From Erpetoichthys calabaricus (lineage: Eukaryota; Chordata; Cladistia; Polypteriformes; Polypteridae): a stretch of DNA of 64,000 nt. The notes under the pieces were generated by a model, which saw only the letters and a program-made list of their open reading frames with translations, did no database searches and had not been told where the DNA came from. A program made the position numbers and the translations under genes. The stretch spans positions 133,803,946-133,867,945 of the forward strand of contig NC_041405.2 in NCBI RefSeq assembly GCF_900747795.2. Reading direction: 5' to 3'. Of the stretch, positions 12,001-24,000 are shown piece by piece; the first letter of the stretch is position 1; each line of letters opens with the position of its first letter.

Positions 12001-15000
12001 ATTCATTTACTATCCTAGCAATTCTTGACCCTACTTTTTAACATGTCAATCAGATCGACTGTTGCTTCTTTGTATAACGTGTGTAGAGAAGAGCAGACTT
12101 TTAAGTAATTTTAAAAAAAAAAAAAAAACACCTCATTTTTAAAATGCAAAGAAGATTTATATGGGCCAATCCTTACTTGGAGAAATTCACAATGTACTTG
12201 ATCAAAACCACTGCAATTTCAGCTTTGGGCTACCTGCACGCAAAGCAGGAATTTACTGGTCAGTTAGCTTCCATTATAGCCTAGTCTTCCTGTAGGGGTG
12301 AAAAAGTACTTAAAGCAATACCACTGATATATTCGTACAGTTACTGCAAAGTACCTTTGTAAAACTGGTTACAAGTAGAGGGATGCAAAGCCTCTGCAGC
12401 CCATTGACTGGCCTGTTAGTGAAGGGCTGTGATGCAGGAGATGTGTCAGGAGCTACAGAGCACAATAAAAATCTGCAAGTCTGCACTCTCTCTCTGGCTT
12501 TTTTAACCCCATCCACAGAGGAGGAGGCTCAGATATCATGGTCTCCATTCAAGGGCCATGCCGGACCAGGCTAGGCCAGAGACTAACATAAGCCCAAGTC
12601 ACCTGGGAGTCTACGCAAGATGAATGGATTACCCAGGTCATATTATTCTACCACCACTCACTTGAACTCTGCTAACTCGGGACATATTCATAATACATAA
12701 ATAAATATGTAACTACTGCCTGTTCTTTTATTCTAATTGGCTGAAGGGGGGTGGGGGGCATGGGAAGGGTAAGTGAGAGGTGGAGTGCTAAACTACAGTA
12801 CCCAACATTGTGATAAGAGTGAGGAAATTTGGGACATTTTGTTAAGGCCTACATAATAAAAAGCATAAAGACAAGAACAGGATTACTCTGGACCCTTACG
12901 CAACCAAACATGTCACTACCCAGAAATACCTTGGCTAGTGCAGAGCTAAACAAAAGATATTTACCTTTGTAAAATTCCACTTGATGTTGCTAATCCATGA
13001 TTTGGTGAGGGTTGGGAAGAAAAAAAAGAAATAGATAAAATTAAAGACAAGCATTCTTAAAGATTTGGTTATTTATTTGTGCTGTTGCTTTGACCCAACA
13101 CTTACTTTCCCAAGGTCCCTTTCCCCTTTGGCTGCTCTTTCATCCACTTCCACAAGGGATGAGCATGCGGTCCATTTACATCTATCTTACTGAATAGATC
13201 AAATTCAGCGCCATAGGATTTGGCAAATTCTTTAATTTCTTCTTCAGTTCCAGGCTCCTGCCACAGAAAAAATTAAACAGGTTAACGAAAAATTGAAAAA
13301 TAAAAATTGAAGGGTTTAGCTAAGGCAACAGCTTCAGTTCAGGCCACTGACCCTCTGCTCACATTTTCATCAGTCAATAACACAGGATGAGGCCCTACAG
13401 TGGCTGCAGGTGTTCACTGCTATTAGACTTTTAATGTGCCTTTAAAATTAACACAGAAAACCAAATGGGTACATCAGCTGGGTAGGAGCTCCAAATTTCT
13501 TTTAAGGTTCGTTCAATTACAATGCATTACAACTTACAGCACATTGAACATTTGCAGTGAACAATAATTACTAAAACAAAATGTAATAGCAATAAAATAC
13601 AAAAGAATCAAATTATCCCCTTAACCGCCCTCTGCCGGATATATCCGGCATCGTAGCTTTATTGCTGACGCCTTACTGCCGGAATTATCCGGCACATTTG
13701 CCTGTGGTTATGTGAATGCCTGGCGCGTAGTATAACTGACAGTTTGGCGTGGGTATTATTACTACGTTGTATTTCGACAACTCTGCGGTTGTATTGGCCA
13801 CTCACGTGATGTGATTCGAAAGTGAAAGCTGTGAATATGGCGAAACGTAAACTGACTTCAAGTGAGGTTTTGCAGGCGATTTTGGACAATAATTCTGATC
13901 ATGATTGTAGCAGTTCTGAAGAAGATTTTAGCGACAATGATGATCAGCGACGTGCGCTGCATGATACTGTGAATGACGACGCATCGGATGATGGCGATGA
14001 GTGGGTGTATCCCCAGCATCTCAACTGGACTGCTGCCCGTTATCTGAGCCAGATATGAAAGATCCAAACCGTGACCGCTTGTTCAAGCTACGTCCTTTGA
14101 TTGACCATTTATTTGAAACATTTCAGCAGGTAAATACTGCTTGAATAAATGTAAAGTATGGCATGGGGAATATTTAGGGAGTTGGCGGTTAAAGGGTTAA
14201 AAAAACACAATGAGTCACTGCTATGCACAGTTTTCATACATGTGATGCCAACTTTCAGTGTTTCACAATTCATATCACTTTTGGACACAAACATGATAGC
14301 AAGGGATGTTTAAAATTCATACTGGGATAAATTTTAATGAACACACTTCAAAAAAAATCTAAAAGAATGGAATGTACAGTGCATCCGGAAAGTACTCACA
14401 GCGCATCACTTTTTCCACATTTTCTTATGTTACAGCCTTATTCCAAAATGGATTAAATTCATTTTTTCCTCAGAATTCTACACACAACACCCCATAATGA
14501 CAATGTGAAAAAAGTTTGAGGTTTTTGAAAATTTATTAAAAATAAAAAAAATTGAGAAAGCACATGTACATAAGTATTCACAGCCTTTGCCATGAAGCTC
14601 AAAATTGAGCTCAGGTGCATCCTGTTTCCCCTGATCATCCTCGAGATGTTTCTGCAGCTTAATTGGAGTCCACCTGTGGTAAATTCAGTTGATTTGACAT
14701 GATTTGGAAAGGCACACACCTGTCTATATAAGGTCCCACAGTTGACAGTTCATGTCAGAGCACAAACCAAGCATGAAGTCAAAGGAATTGTCTGTAGACC
14801 TCCGAGACAGGATTGTCTCAAGGCAGAAATCTGGGGAAAGTTACAGAAAAATTTCTGCTGCTTCGAAGGTCCCAATGAGCACAGTGGCCTCCATCATCCG
14901 TAAGTGGAAGAAGTTCAAAACCACCAGGACTCTTCCTAGAGCTGGCCGACCATCTAAACTGAGCGATCGGGGGAGAAGGGCCTTAGTCATGAAGGTGACC

Positions 15001-18000
15001 AAGAACCCGATGGTCACTCTGTCAGAGCTCCAGAGGTCCTCTGTGGAGAGAGGAGAACCTTCCAGAAGGACAACCATCTCTACAACAATCCACCAATCAG
15101 GCCTGTATGGTAGAGTGGCCAGATGGAAGCCACTCCGTAGTAAAAGGCACATGGCAGCCCGCCTGGAGTTTGCCAAAAGGCACCTGAAGGACTCTCAGAC
15201 CATGAGAAAGAAAATTCTCTGGTCTGATGAGACAAAGATTGAACTCTTTGGTGTGAATGGCAGGCGTCACGTTTGGAGGAAACCAGACACCGCTCATCAC
15301 CAGGCCAATACCATCCCTATAGTGAAGCATGGTGGTGGCAGCATCATGCTGTGGGGATGTTTTTCAGCGGCAGGAACTGGAAGACTAGTCAGGATAAAGG
15401 GAAAGATGACTGCAGCAATGTACAGACACATCCTGGATGAAAACCTGCTCCAGAATGCTCTTGACCTCAGACTGGGGCGACGGTTCATCTTTCAGCAGGA
15501 CAACGACCCTAAGCACACACAGCCAAGATATCAAAGGAGTGGCTTCAGGACAACTCAATTTTTTTATTTTTAATGAATTTGTAAAAACCTCAAGTAAACT
15601 TTTTTCATGTTGTCATTATGGGGTGTTGTGTGTAGAATTCTGAGGAAAAAAATGAATTTAATCCATTTTGGAATAAAGGCTGTACCATAACAAAATGTGG
15701 AAAAAGTGATGCGCTGTGAATACTTTCCGGATGCACTATAAATGATAGAAGACTGTGGATGGGACTACAGAGTAATTTAAAAAAGCCAACCTGAACAAAT
15801 TACACACATCCGACGCTGTGCATGTGATGATTTGCTTTCAATCCTAAATGTTTTTTTATCCTCCCACTAAGTTTCAAAGTTTTAATTTCCCCATAGGAAC
15901 AAAAAAAATAAAATATTATATAGTGTCAGTTGCATCAGTGTGTTTCCAGTTTGTAAAAGGTTTGTCAAGTTTTTTCAAGAGCTAAAAAATCCCAAAGCTC
16001 CTGCTCATCACTCCTCTTCCTCCTTAAGAGTGATAGATTTCACCAATGATTGGACTGATCACTCAAACACCCCATGACTGGGGCGGTGGCCCAGGACTAT
16101 CTACTACGGAATGCAGTGTCATATGAATGGAATAAAAGGTAGCGGACTAGCTCATAGAGAATCTGAGAGTTATATGAATAGACTTAACCTACTGCATTGG
16201 CTCATGAAGAACACACGTTATGTGACTGGACTGGCAATATTAGGCGGACAACCCAAGAGAGTCATGCAACTAAAAAAAACCCTGGACCATCTTACCAAGA
16301 CCTTAATCATATAAACTGGACACAATGAGCTTACTTAACACTAGAATTACCAGAGCCTACAAAAAAACTCGTAGATCCGGCCCACCTTAAATTGCTTCTT
16401 AAAACCATTCTCACCTCTCCACCAGCGTCTTTTGTCATCTAAATGTACTGATAAAGACAAGCTGCAAACAGCCGGCTATTCCATCCCCCCACCGACTTAG
16501 AACGTAAACAAACTTTTTCCAGCTCATGTCTTGATTAATTATCTGGGAGTGAAGTGGAAACGGAACACACATGAAATGCGTGTATTCCAAATAACGATCT
16601 ATTATTTCCATTCTAAAACTCCAGTAGTTCAGTCACTCCCAGATAATCAAACAAGGCATGAGCTAGGAAAACGTAGTGAACGTTCTGCGACAGTGGGGGA
16701 TGGAATAGCCAGCTACTTGCTGCTCGTCTTAATCAGCACATTTAAAAGACAAAAGAGAGGTGAGAACGGTTTTAAGGTGGGCCGGATTTACGAGATTTTT
16801 CGTAGACTCTGGTAATTCTAGTGTTAAACACAATATGACAACTCATGTAGATTCCAAAAGCCATATAGCTGGACCAGGATCAGCAAGTTTACTCATTGAG
16901 AATCTAACAGTTCATGTCAACAGAGTCAAGAGACTAGACTGAAACCATTGGGCTAATTTGTGTAGAAAACAAGCATGATTTTATTGAACATACAGTGACA
17001 ACTTCTGGAAAAATGAATTCCTATTTGAATAAAGCAAAGATGATGGGCTAATTTTGTGCAGAACCTAAGACTCATGTGTCACCTGAGCACACCAGACAAC
17101 CCATGTGACTTGATCCAAAGCACTGCACTGTCAAGAGGGGCTTGTGACTAAACTGAAGGCTTGTTTCGACTCATCACACAACTCTTCAGTTTTCCAAAGG
17201 TCTGAATATACTGGATTGATTTGGGAATTGGACAGGGTTGCATAGTAATGAAAGCTCAGCAAGTATGTGTTAATCTGGCCTCAAGGTGTAGTTCAACCAA
17301 ACTATACACTTTATATAAAGGGGCAGGCAGGTTAGGTTTAGAGAACCATAGACACACCGAAGTCCTTTCCAGTCACATACAGACATTTTTTTGAGCCATG
17401 TGTTGTGGTGTTCTGGTAGCAAAATGGCTGCAATTATTTATGGCAACTATGGAGCCGGCAATCTCATAATGTGTCAGAGACAGAAACCATATTAAGCAAA
17501 TTCCTCCATTGGTTTTGAAGCACATGTGTGCAAAGTCTTGATTGCAGGAAACAGAAAGGGGTGGTCGCTACATTGTGGAAAGGGGCGAGTTTTTCTCCAG
17601 AATTTGAAAGAAAAAGCACAAATGTGCACAATGGTGTGTCTTCACACAGAAAACATGCAACACGTCACATTTTTTAAATATGTACTGCATTTACACTACA
17701 GGGATATTAAGTAATATGATATTTCTAATTTTTTCACCAAGATTCCTGTTATTGGAAACTATGCAGAAGAGGATTTCGCTAGGGCAGGCTTTTACACCGC
17801 CAAATTATATTAAACAGGTTTGAAAAAGTTACTAGCTAAATTGACCATACATGTGAAAAATTCAGCAGCTCAGGCCACATCATCCCCTTTGGTCCAAAGA
17901 GCATCCTGTATTAAAAACATAATGGAATCACTTACCTGTTTCCCAAACTGGTTACAGGGGAAGCCCAGGATTCGTAAACCTTTTTCAGCATACGTGGCGT

Positions 18001-21000
18001 GCAACTGTGTAAGCTGAGTATAGTTTACCGGAGTCTTTCCTCATTTGGAAGCAACATTAGTGATAATGCAAGCGTAGCCCCTGCAGAGATGGAAAACAAA
18101 TGGATGGTAGAAGTATGAGAAACACAGAAGGGTTGCGGGCCACATACACCATTTCTAAAAATGCTTACTTCCAAACTCTAGGCGAGTTTAGCCATTCCTG
18201 GCAGAGTATTAAAGCATTTTTTTACCATAAATTTGATATAAACGATTTACAATCAGAAACTGTTAAAAATAGCTACTGATTATAAAAGCTGTTATCTGCA
18301 TACTCAACACTAAGGTGACTACAATGCATTCTATTTGCCAGTGTAGGAATCTGCAGTAAATTCCACAAGAAAGCTGGAAGCTTTCAAAAGACAACTAAAC
18401 AGAAAAGCATTCCTCATACACAGCTGCAGCCAAACTGTCTGATCACAGACTCTGCAGGCACCAGGTCTTACCTTAAGCCCTAAAACCTACAAGCTTTTGT
18501 CTCTCTCTTCACTAAAGCTTCTTCCCAGTATCTCCATCCTGTAACAGTGGCCAGCACTGTTTGTACACATACTCAGGATACGCTCCATCATCTTATTTTC
18601 ATTATACCTTGCAGGAAAAATCTCCAGATCCCTTCAACTTCTACTAAAACAGCAGCTAAAAGCATGTAAATTTGAAACCTTTTAAAATTTGAACATTTCT
18701 TCATGTAGATCATATCCCACTCCCATGAAGACCAGAGCCTGTTAATCTTTTAAAAGCCTCCCAGTAGCAGCATCCTTTAGCAGTGGCCTGGGCAGCACCC
18801 TGAAGCTCACCTGTACTTCTCCAATGAGACCTCATTGCCATCAATGTCTTTTGCCATGAACTCATAAATGGACTTGGCCTTCTGCCAGTCTTCAACTTGT
18901 GCGCACTGCAGGAGACAAAAATAAAATAAGCAACTGAATGTGAAATCTGGATATGCATGGCAACTGACTGACTCAAGTATAGAACATGTCAGTGGACACC
19001 CGTCAGGCAAGAATAAGCACCTACACAGAACAGAATGTCAGGTGACAAGGTTTTGTTTTTTTTTTTGTTTTTTTTTTTTTTTAAATATAAAGTCAAACAT
19101 TTCTGATTGACAAGAAAGGCAATCTTTCCCATTTCACAGCACACAGCAATGGGCATAACTCAAGTTTCTACAGAAAGAAATTAACTTCACACCTTCAAAC
19201 TCAAGAAGATGACACTGCCCACTTAACATGTATTCTGGAATATCCTGCACAGGTTTAAATCAACACTGTGAAGGCAAAAAAAGGCCTACTATGTAAAAAT
19301 TGTACCATGGTGGTGACCAGTTGTTTTAAAATGGTAAAGAGAAATAGGAGAAAGAAAAAAAAAAATACAATTCAATGAAGCATCTTACTGTAAATTATGC
19401 GACAAAAAAATAAAGCAATTGAATGAATTGAACTGGATTGCTGACAAACACAGGTGCTGGGAATTTGTCATTAAAATATTTCACATACATTATATTATAT
19501 ATTTAACAACAGTATTTTATATACATACACTGTAAATGGCAGACGCCAGTTTGCAAGACTCGAGGACTGGAGCACCACAAGAACAGTCCTATCTCCTTTC
19601 ATGTTCACTCTGTACACTTCAAACTATAAAAACACACCATCAGGTCATGTAATCTGCAGACACTGCACACCAAAGGTGTACACTGACAAAGGGATGAGAC
19701 AGAGGATAAGGAGTCAGGTGGAGAACTTTGTGTGTTAACATCAGCAAAACTAATAGAATGGTTATTGGCGTTCACCGCACCAAAGAGCCTAAATGTCTGT
19801 TCAACGTTCAAGGAGTGGATTTGGATGTGGTACACTGCTTTGAGTGCTTGACAGTCCACCATCAATCAATGACAGGCTGGACTGGTTTAGTAACACAGAG
19901 AGCAGACTCGTCTTAGAAGACCGTGATCCTTTCATGTTAAGGATGTCACTATCCATATATTCTACAACTCTGGGATACATTTACATTTACATCATTTAGC
20001 AGACGCTCTTATCCAGAGCGACTTACAACAGTGCTTAGTAGTCTACGACTGTTCTTCAGTCTTTAAGGCTAGGATTAAATCTACTGTCATTAAACAAGTT
20101 ACCGCTGACCAAGTTGTATACAAAACCCTGCTAGAAGAAAATAGTAAGTTAGTACAAAAATTTTTTTTTTTTTTTTTGAAAAAAAAAAGGGTAGAAAAAA
20201 AAGTATGGGGACTTTAGTCCAAGTGCTGTTGAAAGAAGTGTGTCTTCAGGCGACGTTTGAAGACAGTGAGGGTCTCCGCTGTTCGTACAGCAAGAGGAAG
20301 TTCGTTCCACCACTGAGGAGCCAACACTGCAAAGAGTCTTGATGCATGTCGTCCTCTTCTTTTAAGTAATGGTGGTTCGAGACGTGCAGTGCTTGATGTT
20401 CTGAGACAGCGAGAAGTGACACGCTGCTTGACCAGTGCTGATATGTAAGGTGGTGCAGCTCCAGTTTTGGCCTTAAAGGCAAGTGTTAGGGTTTTGAACC
20501 TGATGCGGGCAGCCACAGGGAGCCAGTGCAGGTTCCGCAGCAGAGGTGTAGTGTGCGAGAATTTGGGAATATCAAAAACGAGTCTTGCAGCTGCATTCTG
20601 GATCAGTTGAAGTGGTCGTGTTGCCTTTAGTGAAAGTCCAGACAGCAGAGAGTTGCAGTAGTCCAGCTTAGAGATGACCAAGGTCTGGACGAGAAGCTGA
20701 GTAGCCTCTGTAGTGAGAAAGGGGCGGATTCTCCTAATGTTGTAAAGGAGATATCTGCAGGACCTGGAGAGGTTGCTGATGTGTGGAGAGAAAGACAATT
20801 CTTCGTCTAGAGTGACACCAAGACTTCTTGCCGTTTTTGAGGGGACGATAACCGAGTTGTCAAGAGAGATTGCAAGGTCAAGATTCGGAGATGAGTTGCC
20901 TCTGATATACAAGAGTTCAGTCTTGCTGGGATTCAACTTGAGGTGGTGGGAAGTCATCCAAGAGGAGATATCAGCAAGGCAGTTTGAGATGCGGGTTGAG

Positions 21001-24000
21001 ACCTGCTGGTCATCGGGTGGAAAGGAGAGAATGAGTTGACTGTCATCCGCATAGCAGTGGTAAGAGAATCCATGTCCAGCTATTACCTTCCCAAGAGAAC
21101 CTGTGTATAAGGAGAAGAGAAGGGGTCCTAGGACAGAGCCCTGAGGAACACCAGTGGTCAGTCTTCGTGGAGCTGACTGGGAGCCTTGCCAGGCAACCTG
21201 GAATGTCCGGTCAGCAAGGTAAGAAGCAAACCATTGCCAGACAATGCTTGAGATCCCAAGACTAGTGAGAGTTTCCAGAAGTATCTGATGGTGGATAGCC
21301 AGGGCAGTTTCCTATGCTGAGGTGTGCTGGGCTGGTAGCACTTCAAGAGAAGCCCACTGAATCAACACACTGATCAAGAGGGCATGCTCAGTTATGTAAT
21401 ACACTCAGCCACCTGACACCATAGTAACAAAGGACATTTGATCCACGATAGTTAGTGCTGATGTAATCCTATAGTTTTAATCTATGCTATTTTTACACCA
21501 GTTTGTCCAAAACTCAAGACTATAGCGAAACTGGCAACCAAAGGAAGCAATCGTAGAAGTGTGAAGGTAAATTGTAAAAGCAACTTATTTGAATCTCTCC
21601 AATTTCTTTCCAACATTGACAAAAGCTTCAGCGCACATTTTCCATTATCATTATTAACTTGAAACAGACAGTCGACCTTAAAGTGCATTTTCACAAGTTT
21701 CTGCTCAGTCTCGTCCAAATTCTGCTGCACTGTGGTGAATCACTTTTCATGTGTGAGAGTGTGAAAGGACAAGTACAAAACCAAACCAAAAGCACACCCT
21801 GATAAGTTGGCATAATGAAGATTTTATTTTCAAATGTTGTACATTACAGAGAAATTATTCACGCTTGAAATATCACCGTCTGTTAGTGCCAAGTTCAGAG
21901 TATGGAGAAATTTTAGAACATCTTTGTGATCCTTGGGAAGTGGGTTTGTGTGGGGTGGGTTGAAAGCCTGTTGATGGGGCCAATAGGCATTTTGTGCTGT
22001 TCATGTTTTATACAAATATGAAACAGTTTGACGCACATCCCAAAGTCTGGATTGTTTGTAATTTAAGCCATTGGGGAGAGTTTTGGTCTATGTAAGAGTG
22101 TTTTCCTAAACAATATGTAGCTACTTCACACCAAGCCTTAGCTCAATCACACCCTGACCTTAAACAGGACTAAGAAGGGCTTTTTTTTTCTGGTTTTGAA
22201 TGGTAGAAAAGATTTTTATAACTCTAATCTCCATACAGTACTTCATTGTCTTTTGTGTTTGGGCCTTCGGGATAATCTGAGGCTAACACTGCTACGGCAC
22301 TGGATGCTTCTTTAAACAACTTCCCCAGTAAAGGATCATGAGATGAAGATACGGCAATGTGTGATGACAGGACGTCTCGATGCATGCTCAATAATCCAGG
22401 TAAGGAAATCCTAGAAATTTGATTCTGTTCATCTGGACAAAGTTTTTAAGTGGAAGAAATATTTTGAGACTTATCCAAGTCTCTTCCTCAGTCTCAATTG
22501 ACTGCAGGTTTCCCCAACCTTATAAACAGTACCTTTGTCCAGATGAACAGAATCAAATTTCTAGGATTTCCTTACCTGGATTATTGAGCATGCATCGAGA
22601 CATCGAGAGCCACTTTGGAAAGGACGGCCTAAAGCTTGTACATGAGTATGAGCAAACAGCACGCAAGATGGCAGACTACAGGAACCATCTGAGATTCAGC
22701 CTCAGATGTAGACAGAGCGGGATCACTCCTAAAAGTCTACAGATGAAATCGTCAGTAAAAGGCCTGCGAGCTAACAAAATCCTCCAGAAGGCACAGAGTC
22801 AGCTGCTAAATGAACGGGTGAGACAAACAAACTTCACTATTGATGTTTTAAAATCCAAAGAGGAGCAGATCCACCAAAGACTTTCTTCACTTCTAGATGA
22901 GAAAACACTTCAACAGGTGCTTGAGTTCACCGAGAAGGCTCGTCTAGCACAGCATGAAAAGTCTAAAACCAGGCAAAAGAGGAAGTTTGATCTACTTTCG
23001 GTGCGCCACAAACACCAGCACACTATGGGGAGTGTCCTCCACAACCAGCAGAGAGAAGGATGCCAGACGGAAACTAAAGATGTGGACAAATGGGTGAAGA
23101 ACTTGTCTGACAAACAACTCACCCAAGCAGAGAAAAACGTCCTTTCTAAAGGGTTAAATTTTGCAGTCACACCGAAACAAATCCCGCTAGTGGAACTGAT
23201 TACAGCCACAGAATCTGCTATCAGAAACAACAACATTGCTGATTTGGAAGCTGAACAACTGCGGATAAAAGTTTCGGCATGTCTCAGCAATGCAAAACCC
23301 CCTGCATCCAATATCAGCATTGAGGAGAGGAAGGCCCTCACGGCACTCAGCAGGGACAACAACATCATCATCATCCTTCCAGCGGACAAGGGGAGATGCA
23401 CAGTTGTGCTAAACCAGACTACCATGAGAAAATTTTGTCTCTGCTCAGTGACAAAAATACTTATGAGCCCTTAAAGCGAGATCCAGGTAGTGGTTACAAA
23501 AAAAAGGTAATAGATTGCCTTAAGCAGTTAGTTCAGGACAATGCTATTGACCGGACCACATACCACAGATTATACCCAGGGGAATCTACACCAAGTCTGT
23601 ATGGTTTACCAAAAATACACAAACAGGGTGCTCCTTTAAGACCCATTGTCTGCATGATCAATTCAGTCACGTATAACATCTCCAAGTTCCTGGCCGCTGT
23701 TCTTAACCCGGTGGTAGGCAGCTCAAAACACCACATTCAGAACACATTGGCTTTCGTGGAGAAAGTGAGAGAGGTCATTATGGAGGCAGAAGAAACCTTG
23801 GTCTCATTTGATGTTACATCTCTATTCACTTGTGTCCCAGTGACTGAAGCAGTGGAGGTAGTACGTAAGAGATTACAGAATGACCCCACTCTCAGTAAAA
23901 GAACCTCTCTCAGCGCAGACCAAGTGTGCCTACTTTTGGAACTGTGTCTTCAATCAACATATTTCATATACAAAAGCCAGTACTACAGGCAGAAGCACGG

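Noticed and set aside
16531-16815. 94-residue open frame as a gene
   Set aside because: It lies across the palindromic MITE and has no family features.
20161-20180. Poly-T tract as a pol III terminator
   Set aside because: It is a homopolymer in the 3'UTR of the minus-strand LINE, with no pol III gene upstream.
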